A stretch of 64,000 bases of DNA from AAA044-D11 sp965268275 (GTDB lineage: Bacteria > Actinomycetota > Actinomycetes > Nanopelagicales > Nanopelagicaceae), in the NCBI GenBank assembly GCA_965268275.1, contig OZ254168.1:620001-684000 (forward strand), read 5' to 3'. How positions within the stretch are numbered: the stretch's first letter is position 1; each line of letters opens with the position of its first letter. Positions 9,433 to 17,943 of the stretch are shown here, in pieces. The position numbers and the translations under genes are program-made. The notes beneath the pieces were generated by a model. The model did no database searches and was not told the origin of the DNA. It saw nothing but the letters and a program-made list of their open reading frames with translations.

Positions 9433-11343
9433 GTGAGCGATCCAGCGAGTTACCGTCCCGATTCAATCCCCACTGAACCTGGCGTTTATCGTTTCTTTAA
9501 CGATAAGGGCGTCGTGATCTACGTCGGTAAAGCTAAGAATTTAAAGAATCGACTAAATTCTTATTTTCAGAAGAACTTGCTTGAGAAAACTTATCGGATG
9601 GTCCACGAAGCGGTCCGTGTTGATTGGACAATAGTAAACACCGAAATCGAAGCTTTGCAGTTGGAGTTTACGTGGATTAAAACCGAGAATCCTAAATACA
9701 ACATTCAGTTCAAGGACGATAAGTCTTATCCATATCTTGCTGTGAGTATTGCCGAAGAGTATCCGCGGCTATTTATTTCGCGAGCAAAGAAGCGGCCCGG
9801 AGTTAAATATTTTGGTCCATATGCGCATGCCTGGGCGCTTCGCAGTAGTTTCGATGTAATTCAAAAACTCTACCCAATCCGTAGCTGCACAGATTCCAAT
9901 TTTTCAAGAGCAGTCAAGAGCAAGCGACAATGTTTACTAGGCGATATCGGCAAATGCAGCGCACCATGTGTTTCTTGGGTTTCGAAAGAGGAGCATCTGG
10001 GGATTGCAAAGAAACTGGTTAAATTTGTTGATACCAGTTCCGGCGATATTGCAGCAACGCTCAACAAAGAGATGCTTGATGCAGCAGAACGAGAAGAATT
10101 CGAGCAAGCGGCGCGAATTCGAGATCAAATATCTGCGATTGAAAGGTCTGCCGAAACCTCTGGCACATTCTTAAGCGACAATTTCTCTGCAGACTTGCTT
10201 GCAACGCATTCCGAGATTACGCATGCGAGCATAACCATGTTCACAGTGAGATTTGGCCGAGTAGTCGGTTCACGCTCCTGGATTTTAGATCGCTCTGACG
10301 TTCTTGAAGACCAGAATGTAATCGAAGCCATGATTTCTAAGATTTATTCTGAACTCGATGCTCCAGCAGAAATCTTGGTTGATGAACTACCCGATAACTT
10401 AGAAACCATCGAAAATTGGTTAACCGATAAATCTGGACATCGGGTTTCAATTTCTAAGCCCCAACGTGGCGATAAATTTGAGGTCATAAATACTGTAAAG
10501 CGAAATGCACATCAGGCTTTAATTCAATATCTAAGTAAGCGTTCAAATGATGCCGCGGTATCGGGTAGAGCCCTAGAAGAAATTGCGAATCTTTTGGATC
10601 TTCCAGAGCTTCCGCTACGCATCGAATGTTTCGATATCTCAAATATCCAGGGCAAACACATGGTTGCTTCAATGGTGGTATTTGAGGATGGCCAGATCAA
10701 GAAGAGTGACTATCGTCGATTCGCCATCGATGACGATGCAGGATTTGATGACACGCGCGCAATGCACCATGTTCTCACTCGAAGATTGAAACGATATTTA
10801 GCTGAGCGCGAGATTGATACGTCAGAGCTTTCGATTTCTGGGGGAGCCAGGCCAAAGTTTGCTTATCCACCACAGCTAATTGTTGTTGATGGTGGCGCAC
10901 CTCAAGTAGCTGCGGCCTCTAAAGCGTTGGCTGAACTAGGAATATCCGACATCTTTATTTGTGGGCTAGCTAAACGTCTCGAAGAAGTCTGGCTTGCAGA
11001 TAGCAAAGAACCAGTGATTTTCCCAAGACATAGCGAAGGTTTGTATCTTCTACAGCGAATTCGAGACGAGGCACATCGCTTTGCAATTACCTTCCACAGA
11101 AGCAAGCGCTCAAAGGTGATGCTCGAATCGCTTTTAGATGATATTCCCAAATTAGGCGAAGCGCGTAGAACGGCGTTACTTGCTCAATTCGGCTCGGTTT
11201 CGGCAATCCGGAAAGCCTCGGTGATTGAACTTGCTGCGATACCAGGAATTGGGCCCAACATTGCTGAATCGATATTTACTTATCTAAGTAATGAACCCAA
11301 TACAGGACACAGTATTAATATGGAAACTGGCGAAATTACTTGA
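9433..11343 (+). CDS. uvrC: UvrABC excinuclease subunit C
   Basis: Nuclease that makes both incisions around the lesion. N-terminal GIY-YIG domain (GVYRFF...VIYVGKAKNLKNRL, residues about 15-40), a UVR domain near 210-245 for UvrB contact, an RNase H-like domain near 385-545 (FDISNIQG, VVDGGAPQV) and a C-terminal helix-hairpin-helix pair (about 575-625). Length 636 is typical. The GTG start follows AAGGGA by a few bases, placed at the end of uvrA, so uvrB-uvrA-uvrC form one coupled unit. Confidence 0.98.
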   Translation: MSDPASYRPDSIPTEPGVYRFFNDKGVVIYVGKAKNLKNRLNSYFQKNLLEKTYRMVHEAVRVDWTIVNTEIEALQLEFTWIKTENPKYNIQFKDDKSYPYLAVSIAEEYPRLFISRAKKRPGVKYFGPYAHAWALRSSFDVIQKLYPIRSCTDSNFSRAVKSKRQCLLGDIGKCSAPCVSWVSKEEHLGIAKKLVKFVDTSSGDIAATLNKEMLDAAEREEFEQAARIRDQISAIERSAETSGTFLSDNFSADLLATHSEITHASITMFTVRFGRVVGSRSWILDRSDVLEDQNVIEAMISKIYSELDAPAEILVDELPDNLETIENWLTDKSGHRVSISKPQRGDKFEVINTVKRNAHQALIQYLSKRSNDAAVSGRALEEIANLLDLPELPLRIECFDISNIQGKHMVASMVVFEDGQIKKSDYRRFAIDDDAGFDDTRAMHHVLTRRLKRYLAEREIDTSELSISGGARPKFAYPPQLIVVDGGAPQVAAASKALAELGISDIFICGLAKRLEEVWLADSKEPVIFPRHSEGLYLLQRIRDEAHRFAITFHRSKRSKVMLESLLDDIPKLGEARRTALLAQFGSVSAIRKASVIELAAIPGIGPNIAESIFTYLSNEPNTGHSINMETGEIT

Positions 11344-11355
11344 GAGGATTAAGCC

Positions 11356-12231
11356 ATGAGTTCTAACGAGGTTCTAGTTATCACTGGCATGAGCGGCGCC
11401 GGTAAATCAACGGTTTCACACGCACTAGAAGACCTAGGTTGGTATGTCGTAGACAATCTTCCACCTTCGATGATTGCTTCATTATGTGAGATGGCGGCAA
11501 AAACTCCTTCGGCGATTGCAGTTGTAATTGATGTTCGAGGTGGCGAATTTTTTGATGATCTAACTAAGTCGCTTTCAGACTTAGGTGATTTAAAAATTTC
11601 AAGACGAATTCTCTTTGTAGATGCATCCGACGAAGCTCTAGTAAGACGATTTGAAGCTACAAGGCGACCTCATCCGCTTCAGGGTCAGGATCGGATTTTA
11701 GATGGAATCACAAAAGAGCGATTGCGTTTGCAAGATGTTCGTGCTGCAGCAGATTTCGTGATCGATTCTTCCTCACTAAATATTCATCAACTAGAAGCCA
11801 AGATCGGAGAAATATTTAGTAAGGACTCCGATTCAGATTTGAGAGTAAATATTCTCTCTTTTGGTTACAAATATGGAATCCCAGTCGATGCCGATTTGGT
11901 AATGGATTGTAGATTCATCGCAAATCCACATTGGATTCCCGAACTTCGACCACTTACTGGTTTGGATAAGGCGGTGTCAGATAATGTCTTGTCGAGTTCA
12001 AATGTTCAAGAGTTCTTAACTAAGTATCAATCACTCTTTGAAACTATGGCAGCTGGTTTTATGCAAGAGGGACGAAAGTATTTGACACTTGCAGTCGGCT
12101 GCACGGGCGGAAAACATCGCAGCGTAGCAATCTCTGCAGAACTTGCTAAGCGTTTTGCTAGTTCACCTCAGATAAATTCACGATCAATTTCCGCACAAGC
12201 TGTTCACAGAGACCTGGGCCGAGAAGTTTAA
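11356..12231 (+). CDS. rapZ: RNase adapter/nucleotide-binding protein RapZ (YvcJ)
   Basis: P-loop protein of 291 residues. Walker A GMSGAGKS is at 11-18 and the conserved C-terminal GCTGGKHRS motif at about 248-256. In E. coli RapZ guides RNase E to the GlmZ small RNA; in Gram-positive bacteria YvcJ has GTPase activity and no RNA target is established. It heads the rapZ-yvcK-whiA trio that is conserved in Actinobacteria and Firmicutes. A GAGAGG ribosome binding site precedes the ATG. The stop overlaps the yvcK start by one base. Confidence 0.95.
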   Translation: MSSNEVLVITGMSGAGKSTVSHALEDLGWYVVDNLPPSMIASLCEMAAKTPSAIAVVIDVRGGEFFDDLTKSLSDLGDLKISRRILFVDASDEALVRRFEATRRPHPLQGQDRILDGITKERLRLQDVRAAADFVIDSSSLNIHQLEAKIGEIFSKDSDSDLRVNILSFGYKYGIPVDADLVMDCRFIANPHWIPELRPLTGLDKAVSDNVLSSSNVQEFLTKYQSLFETMAAGFMQEGRKYLTLAVGCTGGKHRSVAISAELAKRFASSPQINSRSISAQAVHRDLGREV

Positions 12232-13166
12232 TGTCGAATTCAACTCCGAAAGTAGTCGCTTTCGGCGGTGGCCACGGACTTGCAGCAACGTTAACTGCTT
12301 TGCGCGATGTGACGCCAACTATTACCGCAGTTGTAACAGTTGCCGATAACGGTGGTTCAAGTGGAAAAATTCGAGAAGAATTTAACTTTCTTCCACCTGG
12401 TGATTTGCGGATGGCTTTGGCTGCGCTCTGTGGTTCGGATGCCTGGGGTCAGCGCTGGGCACAGATAATTCAACATAGATTTAATACTTCCGGAGATTTA
12501 AATGGGCATGCGCTAGGCAACTTATTAATGGCCGCGCTTTGGGATAGTTCAGATGATTTAGTAGCAGGAATAGATCGAGTTGGAGATTTACTTAAAATTG
12601 TTGGGCGAGTACTACCGATGTCGCTCGAGCCGCTTGAAATAGAAGGTGTCTTTGAAACTAGTTCCGGCGAGCAAACTATTCGAGGACAAATTGAGGTAGC
12701 TACTGCAAAAGGGAAGTTAAAATCATTGAAACTGTTGCCAGAAAATCCAGTGGTGACACCGCAAGTGATTCAAGCTATCTCGGAGGCTGACTGGCTGGTC
12801 TTTGGACCGGGGTCCTGGTTCTCAAGTGTTATGCCACATTTCTTATTAAAGGATTTAGCAAAGGCAGTGTCACAAAGTTCGGCCAAGAAGATAGTGATAT
12901 TAAATCTACAGGGACCGGACAATGCAGATGAATTTGCTGGCAATACCCCGGAGGCTCATCTCAAGCTAGTCCTTTCGCACCTTCCCTCTTTCAAATTAGA
13001 TATCGCTATTGCCGACCCAAGCGTTCTCGGTTCGGCTAGCAGGCTAGAGGAACTGGTTAAGGATCTCGGCGGGGAAGTAATAGTGAGTGATGTGGCCAGA
13101 GAGCAAGACCGAAATCATCATGATCCTCGGAAAATGAGTTTGCTTTTCAGCCACATTTTCCATTGA
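12231..13166 (+). CDS. yvcK: Gluconeogenesis factor YvcK/GlmR (CofD-like)
   Basis: CofD/YvcK-family protein of 311 residues with the nucleotide-sugar binding GGGHG loop at 12-16, the VADNGGSSGKIR segment near 37-48 and GHALGNLL near 95. YvcK proteins bind UDP-GlcNAc and link central carbon flux to cell wall synthesis in Bacillus and Mycobacterium. Start ATG overlaps the rapZ stop (TAATG). It is a regulator by family knowledge; no catalysis is expected. Confidence 0.93.
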   Translation: MSNSTPKVVAFGGGHGLAATLTALRDVTPTITAVVTVADNGGSSGKIREEFNFLPPGDLRMALAALCGSDAWGQRWAQIIQHRFNTSGDLNGHALGNLLMAALWDSSDDLVAGIDRVGDLLKIVGRVLPMSLEPLEIEGVFETSSGEQTIRGQIEVATAKGKLKSLKLLPENPVVTPQVIQAISEADWLVFGPGSWFSSVMPHFLLKDLAKAVSQSSAKKIVILNLQGPDNADEFAGNTPEAHLKLVLSHLPSFKLDIAIADPSVLGSASRLEELVKDLGGEVIVSDVAREQDRNHHDPRKMSLLFSHIFH

Positions 13167-13186
13167 ACCCTGCTTAAATAGCGCCC

Positions 13187-14167
13187 ATGGCAATGACTGC
13201 AGCAGTAAAAGATGAATTAAGTCGACTATCTATTTCTAAACCATGCTGTCGCAAAGCCGAAGTCTCTGCAGTTCTAAGATTTGCAGGTGGACTGCACATA
13301 ACAGCAGGAAAGATTTCTATCGAAGTTGAACTTGATACCGCACAAGGTGCTCGTAGATTAAGAAAAGATATTTCAGAAATTTTTGGCCATGAAAGTGAAC
13401 TCGCAGTTCTTTCGCCAAGTGGTTTGCGAAAAGGAAGTCGATACGTTGTTCGGGTAACTTCTGATGGCGATGCGTTGGCAAGACAGACTGGTTTAATCGA
13501 TGCAAATAATCGCCCAATTCGTGGCTTGCCACCTCAAGTTGTTTCGGCTGGAATCTGCGACGCTGAAGCCGCATGGCGAGGAGCATTTTTAGCACACGGT
13601 TCACTTACCGAACCAGGCAGATCTTCGGCGCTAGAAATTACTTGCCCTGGACCTGAAGCAGCACTTGCTCTAGTTGGCGCCGCCAGACGATTAGGAATCA
13701 CCGCGAAGGCACGAGAAGTCAGAAGCGTTGATCGAGTTGTTCTTCGCGATGGCGATGCAATTGGTGCGTTGCTCACAAGATTAGGTGCACATGAAAGTGT
13801 TCTGGCATGGGAAGAACGTCGGATGCGTCGCGAAGTTCGGGCAACCGCAAATCGATTAGCCAATTTTGATGATGCAAATTTACGGCGCTCTGCTCGTGCA
13901 GCTGTAGCTGCATCGGCACGCGTTGCTCGTGCTATGGAAATTCTTGGACCGGAAATTCCAGATCATTTAAAGCAAGCAGGTGAACTTAGAATTAATCACG
14001 GGCAAGCTAGTCTTGAAGAGTTGGGATCGCTCGCAACTCCACCAATGACTAAAGATGCTATCGCCGGGCGGATCAGAAGATTGTTGGCAATGGCCGATAA
14101 GCGGGCTCACGATTTGGGAATTCCAGATACCGAGGCTGGCTTAAGCCCAGATCTCTTAGCCGAATAG
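13187..14167 (+). CDS. whiA: Sporulation-type regulator WhiA
   Basis: DNA-binding protein with a degenerate LAGLIDADG homing-endonuclease-like N-terminal region and a C-terminal helix-turn-helix (about 270-310, around ASLEELG...GRIRRLLAMADK). Length 326 is typical. In Streptomyces WhiA works with WhiB in sporulation septation; in non-sporulating actinobacteria it is retained and affects division and envelope genes. The ATG at 13187 has no ribosome binding site; TTAAAT (13174-13179) lies seven bases upstream and TAAATA six, so a leaderless start is possible. Confidence 0.95.
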   Translation: MAMTAAVKDELSRLSISKPCCRKAEVSAVLRFAGGLHITAGKISIEVELDTAQGARRLRKDISEIFGHESELAVLSPSGLRKGSRYVVRVTSDGDALARQTGLIDANNRPIRGLPPQVVSAGICDAEAAWRGAFLAHGSLTEPGRSSALEITCPGPEAALALVGAARRLGITAKAREVRSVDRVVLRDGDAIGALLTRLGAHESVLAWEERRMRREVRATANRLANFDDANLRRSARAAVAASARVARAMEILGPEIPDHLKQAGELRINHGQASLEELGSLATPPMTKDAIAGRIRRLLAMADKRAHDLGIPDTEAGLSPDLLAE

Positions 14168-14246
14168 GGCAGTCGCGGCTGATAGGATTAGGCCTCTACA
14201 ACGTTGTGGTTTAATAATTTTCTCTTTTTCTGAGGCAGGCAATTAA

Positions 14247-15248
14247 ATGGTACGTGTTGGAATTAATGGTTTTGGACGCATTGGTCGTAACTTCTTTCGA
14301 GCAGCACTTCAATCAGGTGCGGATATTGAAATTGTAGGCATCAACGACCTAACAGATAACGCAACGTTGGCTCATCTACTTAAGTATGACTCGATTCTAG
14401 GTCGTCTTGGATTACCAGTAACTTTCACTGACGATTCAATTACCGTAAACGGCAAAACAATTCGAGTATTTTCAGAGCGCGATCCAGCTAACTTGCCTTG
14501 GGGCGAAGTTAAAGCAGATATCGTTATTGAATCAACTGGATTTTTCACTAAAGCTGCAGATGCAAAGAAGCACATCGCTGCAGGCGCAAAGAAGGTAATT
14601 ATTTCAGCTCCAGCTACGGATGAAGATATCACCGTAGTTATGGGCGTGAACCATGAGAAGTATGACCCTGCAAACCATCACGTAATTTCTAACGCCTCTT
14701 GCACCACAAACTGCCTAGCTCCAATGGCCAAGGTCTTGGATGAGGAATTCGGAATTGTTCGCGGCTTGATGACGACAATACATGCATATACAAATGATCA
14801 ATCAGTTTTAGATCAGCCTCACAAGGATCTACGCCGTGCGCGCGCAGCTGCGGTTTCTATTATTCCAAGCACAACTGGCGCAGCAAAAGCGATCAGCCTG
14901 GTTCTTCCAAACCTAAAGGGCAAGTTAGATGGTTTTGCACTTCGAGTTCCAGTGCCAACTGGCTCAGCAACTGACTTAACTGTTGAACTTTCAAAGGAAG
15001 TAACTGCAGCAGAGATTAATGCGGCATTGAAGAAAGCTGCTGAAGGATCACTTAAGGGCTACCTGACTTACACCGAAGATCCAATTGTTTCTGCAGATAT
15101 TGTTACAGACCCAAGTTCATGTATTTTGGATGCAGGTCTTACCAAGGTAATTGGAACAACTGCAAAGGTTGTTGGCTGGTATGACAACGAGTGGGGTTAC
15201 TCAAATCGTTTAGTAGACCTAGTCGGATATGTAGGCAAGAAGCTTTAA
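14247..15248 (+). CDS. gap: Glyceraldehyde-3-phosphate dehydrogenase (NAD-type)
   Basis: Glycolytic enzyme converting glyceraldehyde 3-phosphate, phosphate and NAD+ to 1,3-bisphosphoglycerate. The Rossmann motif GINGFGRIGR is at residues 4-13 and the catalytic Cys at residue 152 in SNASCTTNC. Length 333 is normal. A GAGG ribosome binding site lies upstream of the ATG in a 79-bp leader region with candidate -10 elements (TAGGAT 14183-14188). First gene of gap-pgk-tpiA-secG; its TAA stop shares one base with the pgk ATG. Confidence 0.98.
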   Translation: MVRVGINGFGRIGRNFFRAALQSGADIEIVGINDLTDNATLAHLLKYDSILGRLGLPVTFTDDSITVNGKTIRVFSERDPANLPWGEVKADIVIESTGFFTKAADAKKHIAAGAKKVIISAPATDEDITVVMGVNHEKYDPANHHVISNASCTTNCLAPMAKVLDEEFGIVRGLMTTIHAYTNDQSVLDQPHKDLRRARAAAVSIIPSTTGAAKAISLVLPNLKGKLDGFALRVPVPTGSATDLTVELSKEVTAAEINAALKKAAEGSLKGYLTYTEDPIVSADIVTDPSSCILDAGLTKVIGTTAKVVGWYDNEWGYSNRLVDLVGYVGKKL

Positions 15249-16417
15249 TGAATATCAAAACCCTCGAAACAGTTGATGTTCGTGGGAAGCGAGTTCTACT
15301 TCGATGCGATCTAAATGTTCCGCTGAAAGATGGCGAAATAACAGATGACGGTCGAATAAAAGCATCACTTCCGACAATCAAATATTTGCTAACCCAAGGT
15401 GCATCTGTGGTGATCACCGCGCACCTTGGTCGACCAAAAGGTGAGCGCAGGCCGGAGCTTTCATTGGCCCCTGTTGCTAAGCGATTGTCAGAACTCCTTG
15501 GACAGAGCGTTCAATTCTCGAACGAGATTGTCGGAGCAAAGCTAAGTGGCACCGGTGTGACTCTTCTTGAAAATATTAGATATGAAGCTGCCGAAACTTC
15601 GAAGGATGAAGCGGAAAGATTGGTGCTTGCTAAAGAACTTGCCACTTACGCAGATGTTTTCATTAGTGATGGCTTTGGCGCGGTTCACCGTAAACATGCT
15701 TCGGTTTATGACGTCGCAAAATTACTCCCACATGCAGCTGGTTATCTAGTCGCTGCTGAAGTAGATGTTTTGAAGAAACTCACCCAAACTCCAGAGCGCC
15801 CATATGGTGTTGCATTAGGCGGGTCTAAGGTGTCGGACAAAATTGGCGTGATCTCGAACCTCTTGGAGAAGGTAGACACAATTGCAATTGGTGGCGGGAT
15901 GCTCTTCACCTTTCTTGCAGCGAAAGGTCTGCAGATCGGAAAGTCGCTAGTTGAAAGAGATTTAATCCCAACTGTTATTGAACTCATGGAACGCGCTGAA
16001 AAGCGTGGCGTTAAGTTTCTATTACCAAGCGATATTGTCGTTGCTCCAGAATTTAGTGCAGATTCCAAGCCAACAATTGTTGCAGCCGATGCAATCCCAG
16101 CCGATCAGATGGGGTTAGATATCGGGCCAGATAGCGCCGCTGCATTTGCAGCCGCGATTGGTGAATGTAAAACGGTTTTCTGGAACGGGCCAATGGGAGT
16201 ATTTGAATTCCCTAATTTCGCAAATGGAACAAAAGTTTTGGCGCAAGCGCTAACTAAAGTGAGTGGAATCAGTGTTGTGGGCGGGGGAGACTCTGCAGCC
16301 GCTGTCCGTAAACTAGGATTTGCCGATACTGATTTTGGATATATCTCGACCGGCGGCGGAGCCTCTCTTGAATATCTTGAAGGAAAAGAATTGCCGGGAT
16401 TGGTCGTTTTACAATAA
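15248..16417 (+). CDS. pgk: Phosphoglycerate kinase
   Basis: Transfers phosphate from 1,3-bisphosphoglycerate to ADP in glycolysis. N-terminal substrate-binding motif LLRCDLNVPL near 18-27, HLGRPKGE near 58-65, and the C-terminal nucleotide motif GGGDSAAA near 345. The frame is open further upstream to 15191, but that extension lies inside gap; the ATG at 15248, sharing a base with the gap stop (TAATG), gives the family's normal N-terminus and 389 residues. Confidence 0.98.
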   Translation: MNIKTLETVDVRGKRVLLRCDLNVPLKDGEITDDGRIKASLPTIKYLLTQGASVVITAHLGRPKGERRPELSLAPVAKRLSELLGQSVQFSNEIVGAKLSGTGVTLLENIRYEAAETSKDEAERLVLAKELATYADVFISDGFGAVHRKHASVYDVAKLLPHAAGYLVAAEVDVLKKLTQTPERPYGVALGGSKVSDKIGVISNLLEKVDTIAIGGGMLFTFLAAKGLQIGKSLVERDLIPTVIELMERAEKRGVKFLLPSDIVVAPEFSADSKPTIVAADAIPADQMGLDIGPDSAAAFAAAIGECKTVFWNGPMGVFEFPNFANGTKVLAQALTKVSGISVVGGGDSAAAVRKLGFADTDFGYISTGGGASLEYLEGKELPGLVVLQ

Positions 16418-16456
16418 TTTCTTTTACATCAATGAAAGATTAAATCTGGAGGAAGA

Positions 16457-17236
16457 ATGCGTAAGCCATTAATCGCAGGGAATTGGAAGATGAACCTCAA
16501 TCATCTTGAGGCTATCGCTGTTACCCAGAAACTTTCATACTCACTAGACGACAAGGACTTTGATGCGGTTGATGTTGTTGTAATTCCACCATTTACCGAT
16601 ATTCGATCAGTCCAAACTCTTATTGATGGCGATCGACTTCGTCTCTCCTACGGGGCACAGGATCTTTCACCAGAAGCGAGTGGGGCATATACCGGCGACA
16701 TCAGTGGCTCAATGCTAAACAAACTTGGATGCTCATATGTTTTAGTTGGCCATTCCGAGCGCAGAGCGATTCACAGTGAAAGTGATGAGACTGTTAATCG
16801 GAAGATTAAATCTGCTCTCGCAAATGAAATTACGCCTATCTTTTGCATTGGAGAAGAGCTGGCAATTCGTGAGGCGGGAAATCATGTTGATCATGTTCTA
16901 AGTCAGATCCGCAATGGTCTTAAGGGTTTTCATAAGCCTGATTTAAAGAAAGTCGTTTTTGCATACGAACCGGTCTGGGCTATTGGAACCGGTAAAACTG
17001 CGAGTGCTGAAGATGCACAAGAAGTGTGTGCTGCGATTCGCGTCGAGTTGGCTAAATTTGCTTCACCAGAAATAGCTGAGGCTGCTCGCATCCTTTATGG
17101 CGGATCAGTGAAGTCTTCGAACATAGTAGAAATCATGAAACAACCGGATGTCGATGGCGTTCTAGTCGGCGGAGCCAGCCTTGATGCCGAGGAATTTGCC
17201 AGAATTGCCCGATTCCATCGGGCGGTTACCGCGTAA
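16457..17236 (+). CDS. tpiA: Triose-phosphate isomerase
   Basis: Interconverts dihydroxyacetone phosphate and glyceraldehyde 3-phosphate. Catalytic lysine is in GNWKMN (Lys11), the electrophilic histidine in GHSERR, and the catalytic glutamate in AYEPVWAIGTG. The phosphate loop GGSVKSSN and GVLVGGASL are intact. Length 259 is normal. GGAGG ribosome binding site eight bases before the ATG. A 39-bp AT-rich gap separates it from pgk. Confidence 0.98.
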   Translation: MRKPLIAGNWKMNLNHLEAIAVTQKLSYSLDDKDFDAVDVVVIPPFTDIRSVQTLIDGDRLRLSYGAQDLSPEASGAYTGDISGSMLNKLGCSYVLVGHSERRAIHSESDETVNRKIKSALANEITPIFCIGEELAIREAGNHVDHVLSQIRNGLKGFHKPDLKKVVFAYEPVWAIGTGKTASAEDAQEVCAAIRVELAKFASPEIAEAARILYGGSVKSSNIVEIMKQPDVDGVLVGGASLDAEEFARIARFHRAVTA

Positions 17237-17325
17237 TTCAGGAGCAATTGACGGGTATCCTTACGCCAGTGCTCGGGGATGAAATATCCAGTCGTAAACA
17301 GTTTTCAAATTAGAGGGAGAAATTC

Positions 17326-17556
17326 GTGGTTTTAGCTCTATCAATCTTGCTAGTTATAACCAGCGTTCTGATGGTTCTGCTTGTGTTACTTCACAAAGGT
17401 AAGGGAAGCGGACTATCTGACCTCTTTGGTGGCGGAGTCTCTTCTAGCTATGGTGGTTCATCAGTGGTCGAGAAAAATCTAGATCGCATAACTATTGTTG
17501 TTGGTGGTCTCTGGTTTGCAGGAGTAATTGTGCTTAGCTTGGTGTTGAAGAAGTAA
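17326..17556 (+). CDS. secG: Protein translocase subunit SecG
   Basis: Small component of the SecYEG membrane channel. The 76 residues have two hydrophobic segments (about 2-20 and 55-73) separated by a glycine/serine-rich cytoplasmic loop (LSDLFGGGVSSSYGG), the hallmark of SecG. GTG start with GAGGGAG ribosome binding site. The 89-bp gap after tpiA may hold a promoter but none is clear. Position after tpiA is conserved in Actinobacteria. Confidence 0.93.
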   Translation: MVLALSILLVITSVLMVLLVLLHKGKGSGLSDLFGGGVSSSYGGSSVVEKNLDRITIVVGGLWFAGVIVLSLVLKK

Positions 17557-17603
17557 ATTAGTTTTAAAAAATAGTCGGCAGTAATTGAATAAGGGAGTTA
17601 ATT

Positions 17604-17939
17604 ATGGGTAGCGCAATTCGTGGAAGTCGCGTTGGCGCAGGTCCTATGGGCGAAGCAGAGCGTGGCGATGCCATTGCTCGTTTCCGAGTTTCGTATTGGT
17701 GTGCGCAAGGCCATGAGACTCGTCCTTCATTTGCCGAAGATGAAACTGTTCAGATTCCAGAGATTTGGGATTGTCCACGATGCGGCTACCCAGCAGGCTT
17801 GAACAAAGATAAACCACCAATGCCAATTAAGAATGAGCCATATAAAACTCACCTTGCTTACGTTAAAGAACGTCGCACCGAAGCTGAATCAAAGAAGATT
17901 TTGGAAGATGCTTTAGCTCGACTTCGTGGTGAAGATTAA
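17604..17939 (+). CDS. rbpA: RNA polymerase-binding protein RbpA
   Basis: Actinobacteria-specific transcription factor that binds RNA polymerase and group 1/2 sigma factors and stabilises the open complex. The 111 residues show the N-terminal tail, a core barrel with cysteines at CAQGH and CPRCG (potential zinc ligands), the basic linker (YKTHLAYVKERR) and the C-terminal sigma-interaction helix (SKKILEDALARLR). GGGAG ribosome binding site before the ATG. Its presence is one of the best taxonomic markers in this window. It ends four bases from the convergent pgi. Confidence 0.95.
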   Translation: MGSAIRGSRVGAGPMGEAERGDAIARFRVSYWCAQGHETRPSFAEDETVQIPEIWDCPRCGYPAGLNKDKPPMPIKNEPYKTHLAYVKERRTEAESKKILEDALARLRGED

Positions 17940-17943
17940 AACT

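Noticed and set aside
15191..15247. N-terminal extension of pgk
   Set aside because: Lies inside gap; the TAATG overlap at 15248 gives the family N-terminus.
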